Below, in pieces: positions 14,157-22,014 of a DNA stretch of 43,533 bases; the first letter of the stretch is position 1, and every line of letters starts with the position of its first letter. Below the pieces are notes generated by a model that saw nothing but the letters and a program-made list of their open reading frames with translations, was not told where the DNA came from and searched no databases. The position numbers and the translations under genes are program-made. The stretch comes from a virus. The stretch lies in IMG/VR virus record IMGVR_UViG_3300042691_003122, positions 1-43,533 of that record; one strand, given 5' to 3'.

Positions 14157-14624
14157 ATGACCAAGAAAGAGATGATCATCCGCACGATGTGCGACTTCCC
14201 CAACCTCAACAAGTGGCAGATTGCCAGCCGCGTGGGGTGCCATCCGACCTATGTAAGTCAGGTCGAGAACCAGTGGCTCAAGGACACTGCCAAGGACGAG
14301 AGACAGACAGAGATGTTTGAGGAGGATAAGCGCGTCGATGTGCAGGATATGAACACGATTGACACCATCCTCGCAGAACGTGGCTCTAGGTATGGCAAGT
14401 TCGAGACCCATGCAGAGATCACGCAGCGGTACAAGCGGTTGACCCACAAGTTCCTGCACAACTCAGGCAAGGAGCTTGACCACGACCAGCAGGAAGCACT
14501 CGACATGATCTTCCACAAGATCGGACGGATCATCAATGGAGACCCCAGTTACATCGACTCGTGGGATGACATCGCTGGCTATGCCAAGCTCGTGGCTGAC
14601 AGACTGAGGGGAGACTCCAAGTGA
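14157..14624 (+). CDS. DUF6378-like protein with N-terminal HTH, 155 aa
   Basis: The N-terminal ~45 residues look like a helix-turn-helix (NKWQIASRVGCHPTYVSQVE). The C-terminal domain (~70-153) reads ILAERGSRYGKFETHAEITQ, then EALDMIFHKIGRIINGDPSY and SWDDIAGYAKLVADRL, the signature I associate with phage DUF6378 proteins, an all-helical family of unproven function. Acidic residues spaced as in all-alpha nucleotide pyrophosphatases make a nucleotide-related role possible, but this is inference. Overlaps the next gene at GTGA. Confidence 0.7.
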   Translation: MTKKEMIIRTMCDFPNLNKWQIASRVGCHPTYVSQVENQWLKDTAKDERQTEMFEEDKRVDVQDMNTIDTILAERGSRYGKFETHAEITQRYKRLTHKFLHNSGKELDHDQQEALDMIFHKIGRIINGDPSYIDSWDDIAGYAKLVADRLRGDSK

Positions 14625-14827
14625 CGGACGAACAGAAAGATATCCTCACAAGGGCAGCGGCTGCCCTCACCGAACAGAACCGGTTGCGCGATGCCATCCG
14701 CAGGAACGACACGGAACTGCGTGCGCTATGCCGAGCCTATGATAAATACTTCGGGTTGTGGGGCTGTGCGCCCCACCACCTTCGCATCGCTGCCGAGAAC
14801 CACGGCCTGCTTGACAAGGCTGTATAG
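14621..14827 (+). CDS. Small helical protein before DNA polymerase, 68 aa
   Basis: GTG start in a GTGA overlap with the preceding stop. It is a helical, charged protein (LTRAAAALTEQNRLRDAIRR, RNDTELRALCRAYDKYFGLW). No family recognised. The coding end runs into a TGTATAGTTC box at 14821-14830, so the box overlaps the stop codon. Confidence 0.55.
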   Translation: MTDEQKDILTRAAAALTEQNRLRDAIRRNDTELRALCRAYDKYFGLWGCAPHHLRIAAENHGLLDKAV

Positions 14828-14865
14828 TTCGGTAGTCTCCCCGCAGAAATAAACGGAGTAGCCCG

Positions 14866-16749
14866 GTGGACATCTATACCATTGATTTCGAAACAACTTA
14901 TGACCGAGACTATTCGCTTTCGAAGATGACCACCGAGAGCTACGTCCGTGATCCCCGATTCGAGGCGATCCTGCTGGGCATCAAAAAGAACAACGGCCCG
15001 GTGAAGTGGATACCCAAGCCGCTGATCGAGCCGTTCATCAAGGCCATCGACTTCTCCAAGTCGGCCATCCTCTGTCACAACACTGCCTTCGATGGGGCTA
15101 TCTTGTCATGGCACTACGGTGTGAAGCCCAAGCTGTGGCTGGATACCCTGTCGATGGCCCGTCCCCTGCACAACGTCACTGTGGGAGGTAGCCTCAAGGC
15201 GCTGGCCCAGTACTACAAGCTGGGTGCCAAGGGCGACGAGGTGGTCAACGCTCTGGGTAAACGCTACGCTGACTTCTCCAAGCAGGAACTGGAGCGCTAC
15301 GCTGAATACTGCGTCAATGACGTGGAGCTAACCTACCAGTTGTGGCTGAAGCTGAAGAAGGAACTGCCGCCCTCTGAGTTGCTGGTGATTGACCAGACCC
15401 TGCGGATGTACACCCAGCCGATGATCGAACTGGATGTGCCCCTGCTGAAGAAGCACCTGACTGACGTGCGCCAGCACAAGGAGGACGTACTCAAGGAACT
15501 GTCTGACATCGTCGGTATGGGTGAACGCTTTGACCCAGCGGCACTGAAGACACTGCTGATGAGCAACCCTCAGTTTGCCAAACTGCTGAACCTGCTGGGT
15601 GTGACAGCGCCGACCAAGACAAGTGCCCGCACTGGTAAGGAGACCTTCGCCTTCAGTAAGACTGATCAGGCTTTCCTCGCCCTGCTTGAGCACCCGGACG
15701 AGCGTGTCCGGGCTGCGGCTGAGGCGCGGCTTGGTACCAAGTCCACGCTGGAAGAGACCCGGACCGAGGCGTTCATCGGGATCGCTGGCCGTGGCCCCCT
15801 GCCGATCATGCTCAATTACTATGGCGCACACACAGGCAGGTTCTCAGGTGGCGACAAGGTCAATCTCCAGAACCTGCCGAGCCGAGGTAACACCACCATC
15901 CGTCAAGCCCTGAAGGCACCGGAGGGATACGAGATCATCGCCTGCGACTCCAGTCAGATCGAAGCGCGCACTGTCGCGTGGTTGGCAGGACAGGACGATC
16001 TGGTGCAGGCGTTCCGTGAGGGACGCGATGTCTATTCCGAGTTTGCCAGCGAGGTCTATGGCCGCACTGTAACCAAGGCGGACTACACTGAGAGGTTTGT
16101 AGGCAAGACCTGCATCCTTGGCCTTGGCTACGGTATGGGGGCTGACAAGTTCCGTAAGACTCTGACCCTTGCCAAAATCTACATCGACGAGAACGAGGCC
16201 GAGCGCATCGTCCGTCTCTACCGCCAGAAGTACTGGAAGATCGTCCAGCTATGGCAGACCTGTGGTCAGGTGCTCAAGGACATGGTGGGCAACCGCAATG
16301 GTACGCTCAAGGAAGTCATCACCTACGATAAGGAAGGCATCCGGTTACCGAACCACCTGCGTATCACCTACCCCGCACTGCGTCAGACCAAGGATGGGTT
16401 CCAGTACATCAATGACGCACGGACATATCGCAAGGCGCTGAAGGACCGGGTTGCTGGTGGCACCCTCGAAGACCTGCCGTGGATCAAGATTTACGGCGGC
16501 AAGGTCACTGAGAATATCGTGCAAGCTCTGGCCGGTATCATCGTGCGCTGGCAGATGACCCTGATCGGACAGGCCGGACACTTCGTGGCCTTCCAAGTTC
16601 ATGACGAGAACGTGTGTGTAGTACCTACGGCCAGTGCTGAAGCTGCCGAGGCAGAGATCATTCGCATCATGTCCACGCCACCGGCATGGGCACCCGACCT
16701 TCCTGTAGCCTGCGAGTCGGGGCGGGCAGATAACTATGGAGAGTGCTGA
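14866..16749 (+). CDS. polA: DNA polymerase I family (family A) with 3'-5' exonuclease, 627 aa
   Basis: Replicative polymerase. Exonuclease motifs: DFETTYD (Asp7, Glu9), ILCHNTAFDGAIL (~65-78) and YCVNDVELTYQL (~145-156), so proofreading looks intact. Polymerase motif A CDSSQIEART is at ~363-372, motif B KTCILGLGYGMGADKF is near 413-428, and motif C QVHDENV is near 577-583. No 5'-3' exonuclease domain, as usual for phage PolA. It starts at GTG with GGAG eight bases upstream. Unlike T7 pol it has no obvious thioredoxin-binding insertion that I can identify. Confidence 0.95.
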   Translation: MDIYTIDFETTYDRDYSLSKMTTESYVRDPRFEAILLGIKKNNGPVKWIPKPLIEPFIKAIDFSKSAILCHNTAFDGAILSWHYGVKPKLWLDTLSMARPLHNVTVGGSLKALAQYYKLGAKGDEVVNALGKRYADFSKQELERYAEYCVNDVELTYQLWLKLKKELPPSELLVIDQTLRMYTQPMIELDVPLLKKHLTDVRQHKEDVLKELSDIVGMGERFDPAALKTLLMSNPQFAKLLNLLGVTAPTKTSARTGKETFAFSKTDQAFLALLEHPDERVRAAAEARLGTKSTLEETRTEAFIGIAGRGPLPIMLNYYGAHTGRFSGGDKVNLQNLPSRGNTTIRQALKAPEGYEIIACDSSQIEARTVAWLAGQDDLVQAFREGRDVYSEFASEVYGRTVTKADYTERFVGKTCILGLGYGMGADKFRKTLTLAKIYIDENEAERIVRLYRQKYWKIVQLWQTCGQVLKDMVGNRNGTLKEVITYDKEGIRLPNHLRITYPALRQTKDGFQYINDARTYRKALKDRVAGGTLEDLPWIKIYGGKVTENIVQALAGIIVRWQMTLIGQAGHFVAFQVHDENVCVVPTASAEAAEAEIIRIMSTPPAWAPDLPVACESGRADNYGEC

Positions 16750-16961
16750 TGGTATACATTGACATGGTTGAACTCACCGTGGGTGCTGCTGCGGTTGGGA
16801 TTATCGGGTTCTTCGCAGGCACACTGTGGGGGATACGTGGCATGAGCCAACTGCTCGCCGATCTGTACGCAATGGAATGCGAACGCGACTACTACCGCAA
16901 CCTTACCCCTGAGCGTGACAAGTCTGGCAAGTTTACCAAGAAGGAGAACATCGATGCGTAA
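16749..16961 (+). CDS. Small single-pass membrane protein, 70 aa
   Basis: ATG 16749 overlaps the polymerase stop (TGATG) with GGAGAG upstream. One hydrophobic segment at about residues 11-28 (VGAAAVGIIGFFAGTLWGI) is followed by a charged cytoplasmic-looking tail ending KFTKKENIDA. It could be an inner-membrane protein of unknown role; holin-like action is possible but the holin candidate lies in the late region. Confidence 0.6.
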   Translation: MVYIDMVELTVGAAAVGIIGFFAGTLWGIRGMSQLLADLYAMECERDYYRNLTPERDKSGKFTKKENIDA

Positions 16962-17136
16962 GTATATCACTGGCTTCATCGTGGGCCTCGCCATGGGCAC
17001 TGTCGTGCCTGCCGCTGCGGCCACCATCGTGGGTGGCACTGGCTACTTGTCGGGCTGGACCGTCACCAAGGACGGGGATGAGATTTGCTACATGCCCTAC
17101 GTCTGGACCAGCATCCGGGAGATCGAGTGTGACTAA
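16954..17136 (+). CDS. Small secreted or membrane protein with signal peptide, 60 aa
   Basis: AAGGAG lies seven bases upstream of the ATG. The N-terminus MRKYITGFIVGLAMGTVVPA is a good signal peptide, with AxA-type residues at ~20-23 for cleavage. The remaining ~37 residues contain Cys and Trp (WTVTKDGDEICYMPYVWTSI). An exported mini-protein inside the replication operon is unusual; a role in envelope modification or superinfection control is a guess. Confidence 0.6.
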   Translation: MRKYITGFIVGLAMGTVVPAAAATIVGGTGYLSGWTVTKDGDEICYMPYVWTSIREIECD

Positions 17137-17162
17137 GGACCTACTGTTTTAGGAGAAGTGTG

Positions 17163-17384
17163 ATGCCGACAGTACACTACAGCCACAAGGAAGACCGCTA
17201 CTGGGTACACGATGGTGATGACATCGTGTGGTTCGACGGGCCGCTGGAGGCGCAGCAAGGCGCACTGGCTATCGACCGCAAGCACGCCATCCTCGCCGAG
17301 GTCAAGCTGATTGCAGCCTACTTCCGCCGCATGGGTATGACCCAAGTGGCCGCATCCATCGAGGCCGGGGACTACAAGAAATGA
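17163..17384 (+). CDS. Small hypothetical protein, 73 aa
   Basis: Starts at ATG 17163 (MPTVHYSHKEDRYWVHDGDD) with AGGAGA eight bases upstream. The N-terminal half is beta-like and acidic, the C-terminal half an amphipathic helix (LAEVKLIAAYFRRMGMTQVA). Overlaps the next gene at ATGA. No family recognised. Confidence 0.6.
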   Translation: MPTVHYSHKEDRYWVHDGDDIVWFDGPLEAQQGALAIDRKHAILAEVKLIAAYFRRMGMTQVAASIEAGDYKK

Positions 17385-17710
17385 CCAACGAAGAACTGGC
17401 CGGGGTGGATGAACTGGTGGGGCGGTTGGAACTGGGCGACCTTGCGGCAATACCCGAAGCCGTTACCGCGCTTCAATCCCTCACCGCCACCGCGCGGGAA
17501 GCCGAGGCGCTGCGTGCGGAGAATGCGAGGCTGCAAGCGCGGGCCGATGCTGCGCGGCGGGATGCGTTGGAGGAAGCGGCGAAGGTGGCGCGCGATTACG
17601 CAAGCAAGGCGGCGCAGCGAGGCTGGGTATTGAAACCGGGCAGCATTGTCACTGCGGCTCGGCACATCGCTACCACTATCCGCGCACTCAAGGGGAACCC
17701 CAATGGATGA
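17381..17710 (+). CDS. Small coiled-coil protein, 109 aa
   Basis: Starts MTNEELAGVDELVGRLELGD. Residues ~35-80 form a predicted Ala/Arg/Glu-rich coiled coil (REAEALRAENARLQARADAA). The C-terminus is a short basic helix ending RALKGNPNG. Coding composition is more GC-rich and Ala-rich than its neighbours. Function not known; an oligomeric accessory protein is likely. Confidence 0.6.
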   Translation: MTNEELAGVDELVGRLELGDLAAIPEAVTALQSLTATAREAEALRAENARLQARADAARRDALEEAAKVARDYASKAAQRGWVLKPGSIVTAARHIATTIRALKGNPNG

Positions 17711-17867
17711 GGACGAACTCACCCTCTATCTGGGCAAGCGGGTTCTGGAAGACGCCGACAAGCTGCGGCTCTTCATGCCAGACTGCTACGCGCGCTTCCC
17801 GCTGGAGTGGTGCGGACACACGTTTGAAGTCCGCGTGATCTACCAAGGCCCGACCGATGACGCCTAG
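17703..17867 (+). CDS. Small hypothetical protein, 54 aa
   Basis: Reads MDEDELTLYLGKRVLEDADK, then LRLFMPDCYARFPLEWCGHT, and ends FEVRVIYQGPTDDA. It overlaps the preceding gene by eight bases. Contains two Cys and a beta-strand-like end. No family recognised. Confidence 0.5.
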   Translation: MDEDELTLYLGKRVLEDADKLRLFMPDCYARFPLEWCGHTFEVRVIYQGPTDDA

Positions 17868-17940
17868 CCTTCGCCACTGGCTGTGGCTAAATTTTGGATG
17901 GGATATCTACGATTGGAACCCCGATGATCTCAGATTTTAG
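17857..17940 (+). CDS. Possible 27-aa micro-ORF upstream of the DnaA-like gene
   Basis: Reads MTPSLRHWLWLNFGWDIYDW and ends NPDDLRF. Its ATG overlaps the preceding gene's end and its stop overlaps the DnaA-like gene's start, an arrangement that would couple translation through the otherwise 56-base gap. An AAGGC site lies about nine bases upstream. It is short enough to be chance. Confidence 0.3.
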   Translation: MTPSLRHWLWLNFGWDIYDWNPDDLRF

Positions 17941-18229
17941 CAAGCAGCCCATCGTTCTGCGTTGTGCAGAGATGTTCTCAATTCATCCACGCGATCTGGT
18001 CGGTGACTTCCGGTTCAAGTTCCTGATGCCTGCCAAGTTTGCATTGTGCACCGCACTTAGGACACAAGGGATGTCCTATCCGAAGATCGGTAAACTCATG
18101 GGTCGTGACCATAGTTCAGTGATCTATGCTGTTGATCAGGCGACATGGCGCATGGGTAAGGACGAAGCATACAAGGCCAAAGTCCTTGAGTTGGCCAGCA
18201 TACCACTGGAGTACGATGATGGCGTTTGA
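17924..18229 (+). CDS. DnaA domain IV-like DNA-binding protein, 101 aa
   Basis: The whole protein corresponds to the DNA-binding domain IV of DnaA, without the AAA+ domain. Matches include FSIHPRDLVGDFR (~18-30; DnaA has VsvddLlG.rR), an ALRTQGMSYPKIGKLMG helix-turn-helix and the signature GRDHSSVIYAV (~60-70; DnaA GRDHTTVLHAC). The Arg, Asp, His and Ser residues that read the DnaA box are all kept. Start MISDFSKQP. It could bind DnaA boxes in phage or host DNA, either as a phage initiator helper or as a competitor of host DnaA. Confidence 0.85.
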   Translation: MISDFSKQPIVLRCAEMFSIHPRDLVGDFRFKFLMPAKFALCTALRTQGMSYPKIGKLMGRDHSSVIYAVDQATWRMGKDEAYKAKVLELASIPLEYDDGV

Positions 18230-18401
18230 CAAACAGACACTCGATAACAGCAGCACATGGCTTGAGAGCGACCGACTGCACCGCAAGGGGATGCTGGTCG
18301 GGAGTGCCAAGCTGTTCAATGCGCTGGTGAAGGAACACCCGAAGATCGTCTTCGCACTCAGGACCAAGCATAGGATAACGGAGAACTGCGATGCTGCTTA
18401 G
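18219..18401 (+). CDS. Small hypothetical protein, 60 aa
   Basis: ATG 18219 inside the end of the DnaA-like gene, with GGAG seven bases upstream. Starts MAFDKQTLDNSSTWLESDRL, then is basic (KLFNALVKEHPKIVFALRTK). No family recognised. Overlaps the dCTP deaminase start, so the three genes are likely coupled. Confidence 0.5.
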   Translation: MAFDKQTLDNSSTWLESDRLHRKGMLVGSAKLFNALVKEHPKIVFALRTKHRITENCDAA

Positions 18402-18936
18402 TCACGACGAGCTTATCGATCTGGTGTCACGTAAAGTGGTACATCCTGTGGATAAGTCAGACATTAACGCTGCAAGCATCGACATACATCTCGGTGATAC
18501 ATTGCTGGTCGAGCGCACACCCAAGGGCTACTACCACCGGATCGTCGATTACCGCAGTCGCACACCGCTTATCATGGACAGACATGTCATGGATGAGGAC
18601 GGCTACGTGCTGGAACCGGGGGAGTTCATTCTGGCCCAGTCCACTGAGACGTTCAACTTACCCACAGATATTTCTGCCGAGTACAAGCTGAAGTCCTCGA
18701 TGGCTCGCATCGGGTTGGAGCATATGAATGCTGGCTGGTGCGATGCTGGATGGAACGGCTCGGTCCTCACCCTCGAACTGAAGAACATGACCCGTTACCA
18801 TTCGATACGCATCCGTCCGGGCGATGCGATTGGGCAGATGATCTTCTTCCGCCACAAGGCGGTGCCTGCGCAGGCGTCCTATGCCACCAAGGGTAGGTAC
18901 AACAACGACACACAAGTCTCAGGGATCAAGTCATGA
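18391..18936 (+). CDS. dcd: dCTP deaminase (Dcd/DUT family), 181 aa
   Basis: Trimeric dUTPase-fold enzyme that deaminates dCTP to dUTP (some members also hydrolyse dUTP). SSMARIGL at 102-109 matches the Dcd SSLARLGL motif; GWNGSVLTLEL at 120-130 carries the catalytic Glu129; the C-terminus has KGRYNNDTQ. Active-site residues appear complete. Supplies dUMP/dTTP precursors for phage DNA. No thymidylate synthase gene is in the window. It overlaps both neighbours. Confidence 0.85.
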   Translation: MLLSHDELIDLVSRKVVHPVDKSDINAASIDIHLGDTLLVERTPKGYYHRIVDYRSRTPLIMDRHVMDEDGYVLEPGEFILAQSTETFNLPTDISAEYKLKSSMARIGLEHMNAGWCDAGWNGSVLTLELKNMTRYHSIRIRPGDAIGQMIFFRHKAVPAQASYATKGRYNNDTQVSGIKS

Positions 18937-19613
18937 ACGAAGAGAAGGGTATCTACCTGTCGCACTCCTATTCCTCCATGAAGCAGTTCGAGAACTGCCC
19001 GCAGCGGTACTACCGCCAGCGCATCCTGAAGGATATCAAGGACGAAGGTGGTGAGGCCAGCAAGTATGGCGAACGCATCCACGAGATGCTGGAGCGCAGG
19101 CTCAGGGACAACGCCGAGCTACCGCAGGAAGCAGCCCACTATGAACCGCTCTGCAAGGGCGTTGAGAAGTTGGCCCAAGGCGGTGAGTTGCACGTCGAGA
19201 AGGAGCTTGTCCTCAACGACAATCACGAGCCGACAGGTTGGTGGGACAAGGACGCATGGCTGAGGTCCAAGCTCGACATTCTGGTACTCAAGGGACACGA
19301 CGCGGTCGTCATGGACTGGAAGACTGGCAAGCGGAAGCCCGACTTCTTTCAGATGGAGATATTCGCAGGTCAGGTGTTCAAGCACTTCCCCGAAGTGCAG
19401 CGGGTCAAGACCACACTGGTCTGGCTGAAGGACATGAAGATGGACAGCGAGACCTACGACAGGAAGACCGACTCGCTCGGTATCTGGGGCGGGATCGCAG
19501 CAGCCACTAGCCGCATCGAGCAGGCGCTGTACTTCGACAACTGGCCCGCCAGACCGAGCGGGCTGTGCAACTGGTGCCCCGCACAATCCACATGTAAATG
19601 GGCGCGCCGCTGA
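18933..19613 (+). CDS. PD-(D/E)XK nuclease with Cys cluster (Cas4/RecB-like), 226 aa
   Basis: Exonuclease-like protein. SYSSMKQFENCPQRYY is at the N-terminus; GERIHEMLE has His50; LDILVL has Asp115; VVMDWKTGK has Asp128 and Lys130; Gln140 is in the QMEIFAGQ helix. Four cysteines (22, 212, 215, 221; CNWCPAQSTC) are placed as in Cas4/AddB 4Fe-4S clusters. Probably a 5' or 3' single-strand exonuclease for replication or recombination ends. ATGA overlap with dcd. No Cas or CRISPR genes are present, so this is not a CRISPR adaptation protein here. Confidence 0.85.
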   Translation: MNEEKGIYLSHSYSSMKQFENCPQRYYRQRILKDIKDEGGEASKYGERIHEMLERRLRDNAELPQEAAHYEPLCKGVEKLAQGGELHVEKELVLNDNHEPTGWWDKDAWLRSKLDILVLKGHDAVVMDWKTGKRKPDFFQMEIFAGQVFKHFPEVQRVKTTLVWLKDMKMDSETYDRKTDSLGIWGGIAAATSRIEQALYFDNWPARPSGLCNWCPAQSTCKWARR

Positions 19614-19770
19614 TTTTGTCACTTGACACCTGTGTATCGTAAGCTACCTTGGGGTTATTCCGCAGCACCGCCGTTCCTGTCCGATCTAGGGAATCGTAAG
19701 GGTAGGGCGGCTTTGAAGGAATACCCTCGGGTGAGCAGACGTGGCTGCAAACCTGCACTGAGGAGTTCTT
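19614..19770 (+). promoter_or_regulatory. 157-bp gap with weak promoter candidate
   Basis: The longest gap inside the rightward operon. TTGACA (19623-19628) is a perfect -35; a 16-base spacer leads to TACCTT (19645-19650), a poor -10. A second transcription start for the VRR-NUC/helicase part is possible. No gene or clear terminator seen. Confidence 0.35.
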
Positions 19771-20073
19771 ATGGGAGCAACTACACCCGAGGGCCGGATC
19801 AAGAAGCGTCTCACCGAGATGCTGCGTAAGCATAAGGTCTGGTACTTCTTCCCCGGTAACAACGGGTTTGGGAAGTCTGGGCTACCCGACATCATCGCCA
19901 TCGTGCGTGGTAGGTTCGTAGGTATCGAGGTGAAGGCAGACAGGACCAAGAAGCCAACAGCCCTGCAATGGAAGACAGGGCACGAGATCAAGGAAGCAGG
20001 CGGTATGTGGTTCCTCGTCTACGATGATGACACCATCACCCAAGTAGAGGCGTTTATCTGTGCTAGTCATTGA
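19771..20073 (+). CDS. VRR-NUC domain nuclease, 100 aa
   Basis: Small stand-alone PD-(D/E)XK nuclease. EGRIKKRLTEML (Glu7), SGLPDIIAI (Asp40), GIEVKA (Glu53, Lys55) and a Gln at 67 form the complete VRR-NUC active site. Phage VRR-NUC proteins cut branched DNA and often lie beside SNF2-type helicases, as here. GAGG lies about eight bases upstream. The next gene starts inside its end. Confidence 0.9.
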   Translation: MGATTPEGRIKKRLTEMLRKHKVWYFFPGNNGFGKSGLPDIIAIVRGRFVGIEVKADRTKKPTALQWKTGHEIKEAGGMWFLVYDDDTITQVEAFICASH

Positions 20074-21613
20074 GAAGGCCAAGGCGATTGCGCTGAAGCT
20101 GAACAACCCCAACCGTATTCTCGACACGATCCCTACCGCCAAGCATATCTCCGTGCGTGGTATGGACCTCGTGGTCGCACCGCATCGGCTTGATGAAGTC
20201 CGTGTCCTCAACAACATGGGGATCAAGGCCCCATCACCCATCCTGCATTACTATGACTGGCCCGGTCGGTTCACGCCGTTCGATCACCAGAAGGAGACCG
20301 CTGCGTTCCTGACCCTCCACCGCAAGGGGCTGGTACTCAACGACATCGGCACCGGCAAGACCCAGTCTGCATTGTGGGCAGCGGACTACCTGCTGAAGAC
20401 CAAGCAGGTGAAGAAGGTGCTGATCCTGTCGCCACTGTCCACACTGGAACGTGTCTGGGGTGATGGTATCTTCCTCGGCTTCCCGCACCGCAAGTTCGCC
20501 GTGCTGCATGGTACGGCAGAGCGCAGGCGCAGGCTGCTGCAACAGGACGTGGACTTCTACATCGTCAACCACGACGGCTTCTCGATCATCGCTGACGATG
20601 CTCATGGTATGTTCGATCTGGTCATCGTCGATGAGGCAGCCGTGCTGCGTAACCCCAGCACCCAGCGGTTCAAGTTCTTCCGTAAGTGGATGGCAGCGAA
20701 CCCTGAGACACGTCTGTGGTTGATGACCGGTACGCCGACTCCGAATGATCCGACTGACGCATGGGCACTGGCCAAGCTGGTGGACAGTCCGAACTGCAAG
20801 TCCACGTTTACTTCATTCCGTGAGCAGGTGATGATGAAGATTGGGCAGTGGAAGTACGTGCCCCGCCCGGAGTCCACCGACATCGTCAAGGACATCCTAC
20901 AACCAGCAGTGCGGTTCACCAGAGACGAGTGCTTTGACCTGCCGGAGACCATCATCCAGACACGTCAGGTTGCGCTGACAGCCGAGCAGCAGAAACACTA
21001 CAAGGCCATGCTCAAGGACTTCATCGCCGAGGTCGGCAGCGATGGTACGATCAGCGCGGTGAACGAGGCAGTCAAGGTCCAGAAGTTGATCCAGATCGCC
21101 TGCGGCGTGGCCTATGGGGATGATGGTCAGGACATCGAGATCGACGCCAGCCCGCGTGTCAAGGTGGTCAAGGAGATCATCGAAGAGGCGGGCGAGAAGG
21201 TGATCGTCTTCGTCCCCCTGACAGGTACGCTCCACATGCTGGAGAAGGAACTGTCCAAGCACTGGACTGTGGGTGTGGTCAACGGTCAGGTCTCGTCATC
21301 CAAGCGTGACGTGATCTTCAAGGACTTCCAAGACAGCAAGGACCCCCACGTCCTGATCGCACATCCGGGCACTATGGCCCACGGCCTCACGCTGACAACT
21401 GCGTCCACCATCATCTGGTACGGACCTGTCAACAGCAACGAGACATACGTCCAAGCCAACGGGCGTATCGAACGGATCGGCAAGAACAAGACTTCGAATG
21501 TGATCCATATCGAAGCGACCGATCTTGAACACCGAGCATACGAGCGGCTGAAGAACAAACAGAAACTACAAGGACTGCTGCTCGACCTAATCCAAGAGGA
21601 AACAAGACGATGA
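20060..21613 (+). CDS. SNF2-type DEAD-box helicase, 517 aa
   Basis: Superfamily 2 helicase/translocase. Walker A IGTGKT is at ~96-101, Walker B DEAA at 191-194, motif III MTGTP at 222-226, and the C-terminal lobe has motif V/VI elements including QANGRIERIGK (~467-477). The GTG start overlaps VRR-NUC by 14 bases. SNF2-like proteins next to VRR-NUC are thought to work together on recombination or fork structures. The N-terminal ~65 residues precede the helicase lobe without recognised motif. Confidence 0.9.
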   Translation: MLVIEKAKAIALKLNNPNRILDTIPTAKHISVRGMDLVVAPHRLDEVRVLNNMGIKAPSPILHYYDWPGRFTPFDHQKETAAFLTLHRKGLVLNDIGTGKTQSALWAADYLLKTKQVKKVLILSPLSTLERVWGDGIFLGFPHRKFAVLHGTAERRRRLLQQDVDFYIVNHDGFSIIADDAHGMFDLVIVDEAAVLRNPSTQRFKFFRKWMAANPETRLWLMTGTPTPNDPTDAWALAKLVDSPNCKSTFTSFREQVMMKIGQWKYVPRPESTDIVKDILQPAVRFTRDECFDLPETIIQTRQVALTAEQQKHYKAMLKDFIAEVGSDGTISAVNEAVKVQKLIQIACGVAYGDDGQDIEIDASPRVKVVKEIIEEAGEKVIVFVPLTGTLHMLEKELSKHWTVGVVNGQVSSSKRDVIFKDFQDSKDPHVLIAHPGTMAHGLTLTTASTIIWYGPVNSNETYVQANGRIERIGKNKTSNVIHIEATDLEHRAYERLKNKQKLQGLLLDLIQEETRR

Positions 21614-22014
21614 CCATCACAGTGGATCAAGCCATCGCCGCATACATGAAGCTGCGTGGTAAGAAGGCTGAGGTTGAAGCCCGCATCAAGGATGAAGTGG
21701 CCCAACTCGAAGCCAACATGGACAAGATCGAGAAGTGGATCAAGACGCAGGCTGACACGATGGGGGTGACCTCGTTCAAAACCCCGCATGGCACAGCGTT
21801 CCTGACCACCAAGGACTACGCCAACGTCGAGAACTGGGACGCCACACTGGCGTTCATCAAGGAGAACGATGCCTACGATATGCTGAACAAGGCGGTGAAC
21901 AAGACCGCAGTGCGCGGCTACATCGAGCAGTACAAGGCTGTACCTCCGGGTGTGAACTACGGCACCAAGATCGAGGTCAGCGTCCGCAAACCAACAGCGA
22001 AAGTGGAGGACTGA
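21610..22014 (+). CDS. Conserved-type phage hypothetical, 134 aa
   Basis: Starts MTITVDQAIAAYMKLRGKKA, a helical coiled-coil N-terminus (to ~50), followed by MGVTSFKTPHGTAFLTTKDY and then AVPPGVNYGTKIEVSVRK. I recall this organisation (coiled coil, GTAF.T.K, LPPGVNY) from many phage replication regions but no function is established. Overlaps the helicase by four bases at ATGA. Confidence 0.7.
   Translation: MTITVDQAIAAYMKLRGKKAEVEARIKDEVAQLEANMDKIEKWIKTQADTMGVTSFKTPHGTAFLTTKDYANVENWDATLAFIKENDAYDMLNKAVNKTAVRGYIEQYKAVPPGVNYGTKIEVSVRKPTAKVED

Noticed and set aside
18447-18455. Perfect DnaA R1 box TGTGGATAA
   Set aside because: Lies inside dcd coding sequence and one match is expected by chance at about one per few windows; kept only as a side note to the DnaA-like protein.
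18933-19613. CRISPR adaptation protein Cas4
   Set aside because: Cys cluster and nuclease match Cas4-like proteins but no cas1/cas2 or repeat array is present; phage PD-(D/E)XK recombination nuclease is the better reading.
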